DNA of 64,000 bases from Rhodovulum adriaticum (GTDB lineage: Bacteria > Pseudomonadota > Alphaproteobacteria > Rhodobacterales > Rhodobacteraceae): the NCBI RefSeq assembly GCF_004345735.1, contig NZ_SLXL01000011.1, positions 1 through 64,000 of the forward strand, read 5' to 3'. Shown in pieces: positions 51,737-59,921 of the stretch. How positions within the stretch are numbered: the stretch's first letter is position 1; every line of letters starts with the position of its first letter. Made by a program: the position numbers and the translations under genes. The notes under the pieces were generated by a model. The model was not told the DNA's origin. It saw only the letters and a program-made list of their open reading frames with translations, and searched no databases.

Positions 51737-52525
51737 GTGGCCAAAAAGCCCACCTGGGTGATCGAGAAGGAACGCGCACGCCGCGCTGCGGCGGCGGAAA
51801 CGCTGTGGCTGTTCGGCTTGCACGCGGTGCGCGATGCGCTGGCCAATCCGGCGCGGGACAAACTGCGGCTGGTGGTGACGAAAAACGCCGCCGACAAGCT
51901 GTCCGACGTGATCGCCACGGCGGGTGTGACGCCCGAGATTGCCGATCCGCGCAAGTTTCCCGTGCCGCTGGAGCCGGGCGCCGTGCATCAGGGCGCGGCG
52001 CTGGAAACCCGGCCGCTGGACTGGGGCAAACTGTCCGATCTGTGCGCCGCAGGGCACGGGCCTGCCCGCGTGGTGCTGCTGGACCGTGTCACCGATCCGC
52101 ATAATGCGGGCGCGATCCTGCGCTCGGCCGAGGTGTTCGGCGCGCGCGCGGTGATCGCGCCGCATCGCCATTCGGCCCCGGAAACCGGCGCACTGGCGAA
52201 AACCGCGTCGGGCGCGCTGGAACGCCAGCCGTACCTGCGGGTGCCCAACCTGGCCCGCGCGATGGCCGAGTTGCAGGGCATGGGCTATACGCTGCTGGGG
52301 CTGGCCGGCGAGGCGGAAACCGACCTGGGCGCGGCGCTGTCGGGTCTGGGCGACAGGCCGGTGGGGCTGGTGCTGGGGGCCGAGGGGCCGGGCCTGCGGC
52401 AATTGACGCGCGATACCTGCGATGCCTTGGTGCGTATTCCGGCCGCCGGTGTGTTCGGGTCGCTCAATGTCTCCAACGCGGCGGCCGTCGCCCTATATGC
52501 AGCGGCAGAGGCTGCACGGGACTGA
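51737..52525 (+). CDS. rlmB: 23S rRNA (guanosine-2'-O)-methyltransferase, RlmB type
   Basis: A 262-residue SpoU/TrmH-family enzyme that methylates the 2'-O of G2251 in 23S rRNA. An N-terminal substrate-binding domain begins WLFGLHAVRDALANP, and the SPOUT core has VLLDRVTDPHNAGAILRSAEVFGA, GLVLGAEGPGL and IPAAGVFGSLNVSNAAAVALY. Reading starts at GTG 51737, which follows AAGGGGTGAG; the open frame before it overlaps the tRNA gene region and is not coding. A terminator lies about 170 bases downstream. Confidence 0.9.
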   Translation: MAKKPTWVIEKERARRAAAAETLWLFGLHAVRDALANPARDKLRLVVTKNAADKLSDVIATAGVTPEIADPRKFPVPLEPGAVHQGAALETRPLDWGKLSDLCAAGHGPARVVLLDRVTDPHNAGAILRSAEVFGARAVIAPHRHSAPETGALAKTASGALERQPYLRVPNLARAMAELQGMGYTLLGLAGEAETDLGAALSGLGDRPVGLVLGAEGPGLRQLTRDTCDALVRIPAAGVFGSLNVSNAAAVALYAAAEAARD

Positions 52526-52691
52526 GCGCGCCGCGCGGAAAAATCTTCACGACAATCCTTCCTGGCTGCGTGTCGATCACGCTTGCATGAGTGGACTGGA
52601 ATGTCGCCCTGCGCGCCCCATTTCTTGCAGATGAGGGGCAGGGCTTTGGAACGGCCTTGTCCCGCTTCACTGTCCCTCGTTCCGCGACTTG

Positions 52692-52722
52692 CGCCCGGTG
52701 CTCTGGCCCGGGCGCCTTTTTG
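52692..52722 (+). terminator. Rho-independent terminator
   Basis: GCGCCCGG (52692-52699) pairs with CCGGGCGC (52709-52716), the loop is nine bases, and CTTTTT follows directly. It ends the rlmB transcript; the 166 bases between the rlmB stop and the stem hold no supported gene and could yield a 3'-derived small RNA. Confidence 0.85.
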
Positions 52723-52738
52723 TGGGTAGCGTTGCGCC

Positions 52739-53215
52739 ATGACTGACATCGGCGACGACCAGATCCGAACCATTTTGCAGCGCGCCCGCGTCATCGCGGT
52801 TGTTGGCCTGTCCGCCGATCCGGTGCGGCCCAGCCACTATGTCGCGCGATACCTTCAACGCCGGGGCAAGCGGGTGATCCCGGTCAACCCGCGTCTGGCC
52901 GGGCAACGCGTGCTGGGCGAACCGGCCTATGCCGACCTGGCCGCGATTCCCGCCGATCTGCCCGTGGACATGGTGGATATCTTCCGCCAGTCTGACCACG
53001 TTCCCCCCATCGTCGAGGAGGCGCTGGCCAGCCTGCCCGCCCTGCGCACGGTCTGGATGCAGATCGGCGTCCGGCATGAGGATGCCGCCGCCCGTGCCCG
53101 CGCGGCCGGGTGCGACGTGGTGCAGGACCGCTGCCCCAAGATCGAGTATCAGCGCCTGTTCGGCGAATTGCGCATGGGCGGATTTGCCACCGGGATCGTA
53201 TCCTCGCGGCTATAG
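52739..53215 (+). CDS. CoA-binding domain protein (YccU family)
   Basis: A 158-residue Rossmann-fold protein of the CoA-binding type. The nucleotide loop VIAVVGLSADPVRPSHYVARYL is at residues 18-39, followed by VIPVNPRLAG, DMVDIFRQSDHVPPIVEEAL and the C-terminal RCPKIEYQRL motif. It should bind CoA or acyl-CoA in the cytoplasm; the enzyme role, if any, is not known. It begins 17 bases after the terminator and has its own promoter or read-through. Confidence 0.88.
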   Translation: MTDIGDDQIRTILQRARVIAVVGLSADPVRPSHYVARYLQRRGKRVIPVNPRLAGQRVLGEPAYADLAAIPADLPVDMVDIFRQSDHVPPIVEEALASLPALRTVWMQIGVRHEDAAARARAAGCDVVQDRCPKIEYQRLFGELRMGGFATGIVSSRL

Positions 53216-53228
53216 CGGTTCCGGGCGC

Positions 53229-53564
53229 TCAGGGCGCCATGAAACGGCGCCGGGCCTCTACGGCGGTATTGTAGCGCTGGTCAAGCTCGGCGATCAGGGC
53301 CATCGCCAGGCGTTTTTCCTCATCGGTTTCGGCGGCTGCGTAGGCCTGTTTCGCTTCTTCCAGCAGCGCCTTGATTCGGAATTCCTCTGGCAGGGCGCCG
53401 GCCTCTGCCATCAGGCGCACGGCGACCTGCGTGGCCATGTCGGTAAAGGCCAGCCCGCTGCGGTCGGGCAGGGGCTGGCCCTCGCCCCGCAGTCCGGTCA
53501 GCTGGCCTTCTGCGATGGCCTTGCCGATCTGGCGCTCAACCAGTTGGCGCAGCGAACGGGGCAT
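53229..53564 (-). CDS. DUF1992 family protein
   Basis: A 111-residue helical protein of the DUF1992 family (related to the DnaJ-homologue subfamily C member 28 conserved domain). The core LVERQIGKAIAEGQLTGLRGEGQPL (in pieces QIGKAIAEGQ and LRGEGQPL) is characteristic. No J domain is attached. It is probably cytoplasmic. It converges with the CoA-binding protein and follows the DUF2147 gene after 21 bases. The function is unknown. Confidence 0.85.
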   Translation of the reverse strand: MPRSLRQLVERQIGKAIAEGQLTGLRGEGQPLPDRSGLAFTDMATQVAVRLMAEAGALPEEFRIKALLEEAKQAYAAAETDEEKRLAMALIAELDQRYNTAVEARRRFMAP

Positions 53565-53585
53565 GGTTTCAATGCGGCGCGGCGG

Positions 53586-53981
53586 TCAGCGCACGCGCTT
53601 CCACTTGCCGCCCTGGCGGCAGATGCCCATCACGCAGCCCTCGACCGACAGGAAGTCGCCCTGCAACTCCATCTTGGAATTGTAGGTCTTGCCGCGGTCG
53701 GGGGCCCAGACCTTGCCGTCGCCGTAGCGGCCCGGCCCGGTGGGCACCATGTCCCAGACGATGGCCTTGCCGACATTGTCGCTGTCGATCTGGCGGCCCT
53801 TGCCGTCATAGGCGCGGATCAGGGTGCCGCACAGTTTGGGCCCGCAGGGGGCGATGCGGATGTGGCCGAAATTGCCGTTGTCGTCCAGGCCAGTCTGCCA
53901 GACGCCCTCGGCCGGGTCGGCGGCAAAGGCGGGGCCGGCCAGCGCCAGGCCAAGCGCGGCAAGGGCTGCGATGCGTTTCAT
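53586..53981 (-). CDS. DUF2147 periplasmic protein
   Basis: A 131-residue protein with a signal peptide ending AFA (about residue 20) and the DUF2147 pattern EGVWQTGLDDNG...IRIAPCGPKLCGTLIRA, KVWAPDRGKTYNSKMELQGD and CVMGICRQGGKWKRV. Two pairs of cysteines could form disulfides. In relatives a DUF2147 gene often lies next to hisA, as here. The function is unknown. A G+C-rich palindrome lies between it and hisA, which diverges. Confidence 0.85.
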   Translation of the reverse strand: MKRIAALAALGLALAGPAFAADPAEGVWQTGLDDNGNFGHIRIAPCGPKLCGTLIRAYDGKGRQIDSDNVGKAIVWDMVPTGPGRYGDGKVWAPDRGKTYNSKMELQGDFLSVEGCVMGICRQGGKWKRVR

Positions 53982-54011
53982 GTGATCCTCCCGTTTGATG
54001 GGGGCAGTGTG

Positions 54012-54039
54012 ACGCTTGCCGGGCCGCCCGGGCAAGCGT
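54012..54039. repeat. Palindrome in the DUF2147-hisA divergent region
   Basis: ACGCTTGC (54012-54019) and GCAAGCGT (54032-54039) are perfect reverse complements, and inner CCGGG/CCCGG bases extend the stem with one bulged G. It lies 31 bases before the DUF2147 start and 75 before hisA. It could be an operator acting on both promoters, a terminator or an untranslated-region stem. Confidence 0.45.
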
Positions 54040-54113
54040 GACGTGGGGTTGCGTTGCATTCGGGGGGGAAAGCTGCATAACGGCGCCAAACCCGGCCAGA
54101 CGGAGCGCGCCCC

Positions 54114-54833
54114 ATGATCCTGTATCCCGCTATCGACCTGAAGGACGGCCAATGCGTGCGCCTGCTGCGCGGCGAGATGGACAAGGCCACCGTGTTCGGC
54201 GACGACCCCGCGGCGCAGGCGCGGGCCTTTCAGGATGCGGGCTGCGAATGGTTGCACCTGGTGGACCTGAACGGCGCCTTTGCAGGCCAGCCGGTCAATG
54301 CGGCGGCGGTCGAGGCGATCCTGGCTGCAACGGACGTGCCCGCGCAATTGGGCGGTGGCATCCGCGACATGGCCACGATCGAGATGTGGCTGTCCAAGGG
54401 GCTGGCCCGCGTGATCCTGGGCACGGTCGCGGTGGAAAACCCCGAGCTGGTGCGGCAGGCGGCCAAGGCGTTTCCGGGGCAGGTCGCGGTTGGCATCGAC
54501 GCGCGCAAGGGCCGCGTCGCCACCAAGGGCTGGGCCGAGGAAACGGATGTCATGGCGACCGACCTGGCGAAAAGCTTTGAGGACGCGGGCGTGGCCGCGA
54601 TCATCTATACCGATATCGACCGCGACGGGGCGATGGGCGGCCCGAACGTCGCCGCGACCGAGGATCTGGCCCGCGCCGTATCCATCCCGGTGATCGCCTC
54701 AGGCGGGGTGTCCTCATTGGCCGATCTGGTGGCGCTGCGTGATACCGGCGTGATTGCCGGGGCGATTTCGGGCAGGGCGCTGTATGACGGGGCGCTGGAC
54801 CTGTCGGCGGCCCTGTCCGCGCTGAAGGGGTGA
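54114..54833 (+). CDS. hisA: Phosphoribosylformimino-5-aminoimidazole carboxamide ribotide isomerase
   Basis: A 239-residue TIM-barrel enzyme of histidine biosynthesis. The first catalytic aspartate is in PAIDLKDG (Asp8), and [40 protein letters not shown] (second Asp) and [12 protein letters not shown] are present. It is followed by a small membrane protein and by hisF and hisE on the same strand. The missing hisH and hisB presumably lie elsewhere. Length is normal. Confidence 0.96.
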   Translation: MILYPAIDLKDGQCVRLLRGEMDKATVFGDDPAAQARAFQDAGCEWLHLVDLNGAFAGQPVNAAAVEAILAATDVPAQLGGGIRDMATIEMWLSKGLARVILGTVAVENPELVRQAAKAFPGQVAVGIDARKGRVATKGWAEETDVMATDLAKSFEDAGVAAIIYTDIDRDGAMGGPNVAATEDLARAVSIPVIASGGVSSLADLVALRDTGVIAGAISGRALYDGALDLSAALSALKG

Positions 54834-54837
54834 TCCG

Positions 54838-55101
54838 ATGCGCCTTGCCCTTGCCGCCTATCTGTTGCCGGTGACGCTGCTGGCGCTCTACGGGCTGCTG
54901 GTTTTGGGGCTAAAGCTGGTCAGTGGCTGCCCGCCCGCCCACGGCCCCTATGAACATTGCATGGTTACGGGGGTCGATTTCGCGGGTTTCGTCAATTCCG
55001 GGGGGCGGCTGGGGATGGTGTTTGCGCCCATCGCCCTGGGCTGGCTGGTGCTGGGCGGGTTGGCCTATGCCCTGGCGCGCCGGTTTCGCGCCGGAGAGTG
55101 A
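54838..55101 (+). CDS. Small membrane protein between hisA and hisF
   Basis: An 87-residue protein. Two hydrophobic helices are seen, at about residues 3-25 and 60-80, separated by a segment with two cysteines ([12 protein letters not shown]). The ATG follows hisA by four bases and hisF starts 64 bases after its stop, so it is part of the histidine operon by position. I cannot assign a family. A membrane protein in this position is unusual for histidine synthesis. Confidence 0.7.
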   Translation: MRLALAAYLLPVTLLALYGLLVLGLKLVSGCPPAHGPYEHCMVTGVDFAGFVNSGGRLGMVFAPIALGWLVLGGLAYALARRFRAGE

Positions 55102-55165
55102 GCCGCGATTGCACCCCGGCCGCGCAGCGCGTATCACGGGCGCGACGCAATCCCGGACCCTGCCC

Positions 55166-55927
55166 ATGCTGAAAACCCGCATCATCCCCTGCCTTGACGT
55201 GGCCGACGGCCGCGTGGTCAAGGGCGTCAACTTCGTCAATCTGATCGATGCCGGCGACCCGGTCGAGGCGGCCAAGGCCTATGACGCCGCTGGCGCGGAC
55301 GAGCTGTGCTTTCTCGACATCCACGCCACCCATGAAAACCGCGGCACGATGTTCGACGTGGTGCGCCGCACAGCGGAACAGTGCTTCATGCCGCTGACCG
55401 TGGGCGGCGGCGTGCGCACGGTCGAGGATGTGCGCGCCCTGCTGCTGGCGGGGGCGGACAAGGTCAGCTTCAACTCGGCCGCGGTGGCGAACCCGGACGT
55501 GGTGCGCCAGGCCGCCGATCAGTTCGGCAGCCAGTGCATCGTGGTTGCCATCGACGCGAAACAGGTCAGCCCCGGCAAGTGGGAAATCTTTACCCATGGC
55601 GGGCGCAAGCCCACGGGCATCAACGCGGTGGAATTCGCGAAAACGGTTGTGGCCAAGGGGGCAGGGGAAATCCTGCTGACCAGCATGGACCGGGATGGCA
55701 CCAAATCGGGCTTCGACCTGGACCTGACGCGCACGATTTCCGACGCGGTTGATGTGCCGGTGATCGCCTCGGGCGGGGTGGGGGAGTTGGACCACCTGGT
55801 AGAGGGCGTGACCAAGGGCGGCGCCAGCGCGGTACTGGCGGCGTCGATCTTTCATTTCGGCACCTTCACCATCGGCCAGGCCAAGGCCCATATGGCCGCC
55901 GCCGGCATCCCGGTGAGGCCGGCATGA
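55166..55927 (+). CDS. hisF: Imidazole glycerol phosphate synthase, cyclase subunit
   Basis: A 253-residue TIM-barrel cyclase that works with HisH to convert PRFAR to imidazole glycerol phosphate and AICAR. The catalytic aspartates are in [15 protein letters not shown] (Asp11) and [13 protein letters not shown] (Asp130 region), and [12 protein letters not shown] and IASGGVGEL are standard. The ATG at 55166 starts [11 protein letters not shown]. The stop overlaps hisE as ATGA. Confidence 0.96.
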   Translation: MLKTRIIPCLDVADGRVVKGVNFVNLIDAGDPVEAAKAYDAAGADELCFLDIHATHENRGTMFDVVRRTAEQCFMPLTVGGGVRTVEDVRALLLAGADKVSFNSAAVANPDVVRQAADQFGSQCIVVAIDAKQVSPGKWEIFTHGGRKPTGINAVEFAKTVVAKGAGEILLTSMDRDGTKSGFDLDLTRTISDAVDVPVIASGGVGELDHLVEGVTKGGASAVLAASIFHFGTFTIGQAKAHMAAAGIPVRPA

Positions 55928-56232
55928 GCGCGCTGGAACGCCTTGCCGCCACCATAGAGGCCCGCAAGGGCGCGGACCCGGATACGTCCTGGACGGCCAA
56001 GCTGCTGGCCAAAGGCCCGGAAAAATGCGCCGAGAAATTCGGCGAGGAATCGGTCGAGGCCATCATCGAGGCGGTCAAGGGCGATCGCGACCGCCTGACA
56101 TCCGAGGCGGCGGATGTGCTGTATCACCTGCTGGTGATGCTGGCCGCGCGCGATGTGGCGCTGGCGGATGTTCTGGCGGAACTTGAACGGCGCGAGGGCA
56201 CATCCGGCATCGCCGAGAAGGCCGCGCGCTGA
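55924..56232 (+). CDS. hisE: Phosphoribosyl-ATP pyrophosphatase
   Basis: A 102-residue HisE that hydrolyses phosphoribosyl-ATP in the second step of histidine synthesis. Family motifs [30 protein letters not shown] and [15 protein letters not shown], in shorter pieces [10 protein letters not shown] and [10 protein letters not shown], are clear. The gene overlaps hisF by four bases. It is not fused to HisI. A perfect palindromic terminator follows its stop. Confidence 0.95.
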   Translation: MSALERLAATIEARKGADPDTSWTAKLLAKGPEKCAEKFGEESVEAIIEAVKGDRDRLTSEAADVLYHLLVMLAARDVALADVLAELERREGTSGIAEKAAR

Positions 56233-56260
56233 GCCACGGTTTTTCGCGAAAAACCGTGGC
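56233..56260. terminator. Perfect 28-base palindrome, bidirectional terminator
   Basis: The sequence from 56233 to 56260 is its own reverse complement: GCCACGG, five T, CGCG, five A, CCGTGGC. It begins one base after the hisE stop and ends seven bases before the Nudix stop, so it can stop transcripts from both sides. The T-run lies inside the stem rather than after it. Confidence 0.75.
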
Positions 56261-56267
56261 TGCGGGG

Positions 56268-56975
56268 TTAGCCCAGGCGGCGGAATTCCGACCGCCCCGT
56301 CCGATTGTCGAAAAACGGCACGCTTGCGGGGGGCAGGCCCGTTTGGGTCAGGCGCGCCACCTCGGCCAGCACGACCTCGGTGATGAAGGGCAGGTCGAAG
56401 CGCCGCGCCTCGGCCAGCGGAACCCATTGCAGGTGGCTCAGTTCTTCCTCGGCGCCGGAAAAATCGTCGGGATCGTTGGCCACGGCCTCGGCCTCGACCA
56501 GGAAGAAGCGCGCGTCGAACCGGCGCGGCCGTCCCGGCGGGGTGACCGCGCGAAAGACGAAATGAAACCCCGCGGGCGAGGGCAGATGCCCGCTGTCGGC
56601 AAAGCCGCGCCAGCCGCGGGGCGCGGGGCGGTCCCAGGCGCCCGGCGTGCCAAAGATCAGGCCGGTTTCCTCCCACACCTCGCGGATCGCCGCCGCCACC
56701 AGGGCCGAGGCAAGCGCGGGGTCGGTTTCAGCGCGCAGGCGCGCATCGCAATTGCCGGTCAACGGGCAGGCCAGCGGCACATCGGCATCGGTGGCGTCCA
56801 CGGCGCCGCCGGGGAAGACGAATTTGTTGGGCATGAAGGCCGCGCTGGCGCCGCGCTGGCCCATCAGGACGCTTGGCACGCCGCCTTTGTCGCGCAGCAC
56901 GATAACCGTTGCCGCGTCGCGGATCGGCGGATCGCCTAGGTCCTGTCCCCGAAGCCGTGCATCCGTTTCGCCCAT
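56268..56975 (-). CDS. Nudix hydrolase
   Basis: A 235-residue Nudix protein. The Nudix box is split by an insertion: FPGGAVDATD at one side and AAIREVWEETGLIF at the other, a layout like the NUDT19/RP2p subgroup that acts on CoA or related compounds. The start at 56975 lies 40 bases inside the DUF983 gene. The protein is cytoplasmic. Substrate is not known; NUDT19-like CoA diphosphatase is one option. Confidence 0.85.
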   Translation of the reverse strand: MGETDARLRGQDLGDPPIRDAATVIVLRDKGGVPSVLMGQRGASAAFMPNKFVFPGGAVDATDADVPLACPLTGNCDARLRAETDPALASALVAAAIREVWEETGLIFGTPGAWDRPAPRGWRGFADSGHLPSPAGFHFVFRAVTPPGRPRRFDARFFLVEAEAVANDPDDFSGAEEELSHLQWVPLAEARRFDLPFITEVVLAEVARLTQTGLPPASVPFFDNRTGRSEFRRLG

Positions 56976-57334
56976 TGCAATGCCACCATCACCCCTTTCA
57001 GACGGGGTAGAAGGTATAGGGCCAAGCCCACGCAGCCAATGGTGAAAACAGAGGTAACCACCAGCGGATCGGGATTGAAGGCAGATACGACCCAGGCCAG
57101 CAGCGGCGTCATCAGCGCCCCGACGATCAGCACGGTCAGATAGGCCGGGCCGTCATCGGAATGGTGGTGATGCAGATCCTCGGTGCAGACCGGGCAATGA
57201 TCGCGCACGGTCAGGTAGCCCACGAACAGCGGACCCGCCCCGCAATTGGGGCAACGCTTGCACCAGCCGCGAATAACGGCCTCGCCCAGCGGTCTTTGAT
57301 CGGACTCGCACATATGTCCATCGGTCGTCGTCAT
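56936..57334 (-). CDS. DUF983 membrane protein
   Basis: A 132-residue protein of the DUF983 family. A zinc-ribbon-like N-terminal part has CKRCPNCG (about residues 25-32) and a second pair CPVC; two membrane helices occupy about residues 66-85 and 92-110. A His4 stretch (residues 55-58) lies before the helices. Its start region faces the EF-hand gene across a 196-base divergent region. It overlaps the Nudix gene by 40 bases, so the two are co-expressed. The function is unknown. Confidence 0.86.
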   Translation of the reverse strand: MTTTDGHMCESDQRPLGEAVIRGWCKRCPNCGAGPLFVGYLTVRDHCPVCTEDLHHHHSDDGPAYLTVLIVGALMTPLLAWVVSAFNPDPLVVTSVFTIGCVGLALYLLPRLKGVMVALQWAKRMHGFGDRT

Positions 57335-57367
57335 GGCCGCGCCTCCTGCCGCGCGTGTCCCTAAAGG

Positions 57368-57391
57368 TAGGAAACAGGCCCCTATTTCCTA
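57368..57391. repeat. TAGGAAA/TTTCCTA inverted repeat between DUF983 and EF-hand genes
   Basis: Seven-base arms TAGGAAA (57368-57374) and TTTCCTA (57385-57391) flank a ten-base spacer. They stand 34 bases from the DUF983 start and 140 bases from the EF-hand start in a 196-base divergent region that holds no gene. The AT-rich, two-fold symmetric shape is what a dimeric repressor operator looks like; no regulator is recognised. Confidence 0.45.
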
Positions 57392-57530
57392 GAGGACGCG
57401 CTGTCCTTGCGGCGGGATGTCGCAAAATATCCGCCGCCCCGGCGACGGAAGTTCCTGGCCGCCGCGTATCAGGGGCACAAGGCGGCCAGAGGGGCCGCGA
57501 TGGAATGCCAACCAGCGAAGGAGATGACAG

Positions 57531-58196
57531 ATGACACGCATGCGCAAGGGACTGGCGATGACCGCGATGGCGGCCGGTGCGGCCGCGGTATTCGTTGCCG
57601 GAACGGTCGGTACGGCCAGCGCCTGGGGTTTTGACCGCGCGGCTGGGATGTTCAGCCAGATGGATGCCGACGAGGACGGCAAGCTGAGCCTGGAAGAATT
57701 CAGCGCCCGCGCCAAGGCGCGCTTTGAGGGGCTGGACAAGGACGGCGATGGTTTCCTGACCAAGGAAGAGGCCGCCGAGCTGCGCCCGCAAGGCCGGCGC
57801 TGGGACGGCCCGCGCGGTGGCCATGGCCGCGGCGGTCCGGGCATGATGCCCTATGGCCAGCAGATGGGGCCGGGCATGCAGGGTGGCCAGCAGATGGGTC
57901 CGGGCTATGGCGCCTTCGGCGGCATGCAGGGCACGGGGCCGATGGGGTCCGGCGGTTTCGGTGATCCGACGCTGACGCCCGAGCAGCGCGCCGAGCGCGC
58001 GGGCCAGCTGGTCGAACTGCTGGATGCCGATGGCGACGGCAAGCTGTCCGCCGAGGAAATGGCCAGCCGCCCGGGGCCGGAAATGATCTTTAACCGGGTC
58101 GATGCCGATGGCGATGGCGCGATCTCGAAGGAAGAGTTCGACGCCGCGATCGAGAAATTCGGCGGCCGCTTCGGCCCGCGCGGGATGATGCGCTAA
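57531..58196 (+). CDS. Secreted four-EF-hand calcium-binding protein
   Basis: A 221-residue protein with a signal peptide ending ASA (about residue 31). It has four canonical calcium loops: DADEDGKLSLEE (45-56), DKDGDGFLTKEE (69-80), DADGDGKLSAEE (165-176) and DADGDGAISKEE (191-202). A Gly/Met/Gln-rich linker with two QQMGPG units (110-125) separates the pairs. It should bind Ca2+ in the periplasm. It is followed, after a hairpin, by an ECF sigma factor, a putative anti-sigma factor and a CpxP/CnrX-like protein, which suggests a signalling link. The ATG follows a GGAG site. Confidence 0.88.
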   Translation: MTRMRKGLAMTAMAAGAAAVFVAGTVGTASAWGFDRAAGMFSQMDADEDGKLSLEEFSARAKARFEGLDKDGDGFLTKEEAAELRPQGRRWDGPRGGHGRGGPGMMPYGQQMGPGMQGGQQMGPGYGAFGGMQGTGPMGSGGFGDPTLTPEQRAERAGQLVELLDADGDGKLSAEEMASRPGPEMIFNRVDADGDGAISKEEFDAAIEKFGGRFGPRGMMR

Positions 58197-58203
58197 AACG
58201 TGG

Positions 58204-58232
58204 TGCGGCGGGGCCGGACGCGCCCCGCCGCA
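58204..58232. terminator. Strong G:C hairpin after the EF-hand gene
   Basis: TGCGGCGGGGC (58204-58214) pairs perfectly with GCCCCGCCGCA (58222-58232) around a seven-base loop, and only TT follows. It sits between the EF-hand stop and the sigma-factor start. It probably reduces, rather than stops, read-through so that the first gene is expressed more than the rest. Confidence 0.6.
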
Positions 58233-58270
58233 TTGCCGCACCGACCGGGACCGGATAGGCCGGAGGCAGG

Positions 58271-58855
58271 ATGGACATGGCCTTGGACGCATCGGGCGAG
58301 GAAACGGACGAAGACCTGCTGGCCGCTTACGGTCAGGGCGACGCCCGCGCGGCGCGTATCCTGACGCTGCGGCTGACACCGCGGGTTCTGTCCTTTGCCG
58401 CCCGCCTGCTGGGCGACGCGGCCGAGGCCGAGGATGTCGCGCAAGAGGCGATGCTGCGGCTTTGGCGGATGGCGCCGGACTGGCGAACGGGCGAGGCCAA
58501 GGTATCCACCTGGCTGTTTCGGGTGGCCTCCAACCTGTGCACCGACCGGCTGCGGCGGCGCCGCAGTCAGGGGTTGGACAGCGTGCCCGAGCCCGAGGAC
58601 GACACGCCGGGGGCAGAGGCGCGGCTGTTGACCGAGGCCCGCGCCCGTGCCCTGCAAGAGGCGCTGGACGGGTTGCCGGAGCGACAGCGCCAGGCCGTGA
58701 TCCTGCGCCATCTCGAGGGGCTTGCGAACCCCGAGATCGCGGAGATCATGGAGATCAGCACCGAGGCGGTCGAAAGCCTGACCGCCCGGGGCAAGAGGGC
58801 GCTGAAGGCGGGGTTGACCGCGCGGCGCGGGGAATTGGGGTTGCACGATGACTGA
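58271..58855 (+). CDS. ECF-type RNA polymerase sigma factor
   Basis: A 194-residue sigma factor of the extracytoplasmic-function type. Region 2 covers about residues 20-90 (DVAQEAMLRLWRMAPDW, KVSTWLFRVASNLCTDRLRRR), region 4 about 130-180 (LPERQRQAVILRHLEGLANPEIAEIMEISTEAVESLTARGKRAL, seen in parts). The ATG at 58271 follows GGAGGCAGG. The stop overlaps the next gene by eight bases. It probably directs transcription of this cluster and others in response to an envelope signal. No promoter consensus was identified. Confidence 0.93.
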   Translation: MDMALDASGEETDEDLLAAYGQGDARAARILTLRLTPRVLSFAARLLGDAAEAEDVAQEAMLRLWRMAPDWRTGEAKVSTWLFRVASNLCTDRLRRRRSQGLDSVPEPEDDTPGAEARLLTEARARALQEALDGLPERQRQAVILRHLEGLANPEIAEIMEISTEAVESLTARGKRALKAGLTARRGELGLHDD

Positions 58856-59252
58856 GCGGATGGACCGGGATGGACCGGCGATGACAGACGCGGAACTTGA
58901 CTCGCTGTTCGAGGCTGCGCGGGTATCTGCGCCCGATCCCTCGGCGGCACTGCTGGCCCGGATCATGGACGATGCCATGGCCCAGGCCGGGGCGCGGGCC
59001 GTGCCCGATCCCGCGCCCGCCCCGCAGCGGCGGCCAGGCGGATCGGTGCGCCGGCGCCTGCTGGCCTGTGTCCTTGCCGGGCTGGGCGGCTGGCCCTCGA
59101 TGGCCGGGCTCGCAACCGCGGGCGTTGTGGGAATATGGATCGGCTATGCCGATCCGGTGGGGCTGGATGCCGTGACCACGGCGATGCTGGGCGGCGGCTA
59201 CGGGCCGGCCGATCTGGCGCCCAGCCTCGATACATTCTTGCAGGAGGGCTGA
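58848..59252 (+). CDS. Putative membrane anti-sigma factor
   Basis: A 134-residue protein. Its N-terminal 70 residues are acidic and helical (MTDAELDSLFEAARVSAPDPSAALLARIMDDAMAQ, given as DAELDSLFEAARVSAPDPS), and one membrane helix lies at about 84-101 (LATAGVVGIWIGYAD). No zinc-binding HxxxCxxC is present. The position directly after a sigma factor, with eight bases shared, and the single-helix topology suggest an anti-sigma factor. This is an inference from position and shape; no family match is claimed. Confidence 0.6.
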   Translation: MTERMDRDGPAMTDAELDSLFEAARVSAPDPSAALLARIMDDAMAQAGARAVPDPAPAPQRRPGGSVRRRLLACVLAGLGGWPSMAGLATAGVVGIWIGYADPVGLDAVTTAMLGGGYGPADLAPSLDTFLQEG

Positions 59253-59254
59253 GC

Positions 59255-59770
59255 ATGGCCGACACGGATACGACCAAGACCCCCGCGCCGCGTACGCGCA
59301 CCTGGGTGCGGGTGGCGCTGATCGTCAGCCTGGCCCTGAACCTGCTGATTGTCGGCATGATCGGCGGTGCCGTTGTGGGCCATCGCGGCGGCCCCCCGCG
59401 CGCGGATATGGGCGAGGCCGCCTATGGCCCCTATGCCCGCGCCCTGGCCGATGAGGACCGCGCCGCCCTGCGCCGGGCGATGCGGGCAGAGGCGCCGCGC
59501 CTGCGCGAAAACCGTATGGCGGTACGGCAGGGGTTTCGGGATCTGCTGGGCGCGCTCCGCGCCGATCCCTACGAACCCGGCCGCGTCGCCGATATCCTGG
59601 CCGAGCAGGAGGCCCGGGTGCGCGACCAGGGGCAGATCTGGCGCGGTCTGTTGGTGACGCGGCTGGAAACCATGTCGCCGGAAGAGCGGGCCGCCTTTGC
59701 CGACCGGCTGGAACGTGTCCTGCGGCGCGGTCCGCCCGTCCGGGACCATCGTGACGGGCCGCGGCGCTAG
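59255..59770 (+). CDS. CpxP/CnrX-like periplasmic sensor protein
   Basis: A 171-residue protein. One N-terminal membrane anchor (about residues 17-42, VRVALIVSLALNLLIVGMIGG) is followed by a helical periplasmic domain with Arg-rich segments (LREN, RQGFRDLLGALRADPYEP, EQEARVRDQGQIWRGLL, MSPEERAAFADRLE). This is the pattern of periplasmic heavy-metal sensors (CnrX/ZraP/CpxP group). It starts two bases after the putative anti-sigma gene. In the Cnr system such a protein controls the anti-sigma factor upon metal binding; here a calcium or metal signal is conceivable. Confidence 0.8.
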   Translation: MADTDTTKTPAPRTRTWVRVALIVSLALNLLIVGMIGGAVVGHRGGPPRADMGEAAYGPYARALADEDRAALRRAMRAEAPRLRENRMAVRQGFRDLLGALRADPYEPGRVADILAEQEARVRDQGQIWRGLLVTRLETMSPEERAAFADRLERVLRRGPPVRDHRDGPRR

Positions 59771-59796
59771 GGCTGGGCACACCCGCTACCGCCCGA

Positions 59797-59825
59797 AAGG
59801 CATCGCATTTTCAATGTGATGCCTT
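59797..59825. terminator. Bidirectional terminator hairpin
   Basis: AAGGCATCGCATT (59797-59809) pairs with AATGTGATGCCTT (59813-59825), thirteen pairs with one G-U, around a TTC loop. It lies between the convergent CpxP-like and diguanylate cyclase genes. The remainder of the 151-base gap holds no gene. Confidence 0.75.
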
Positions 59826-59921
59826 CGGTGCGTTGGGGTTTTCCTTGCACATCACCGGGTCCGCACTGCGCGATGGTACGCGGGGCGGCGACGCCCCTTT
59901 CGTTAGCGTGCTCAGCCGTCT

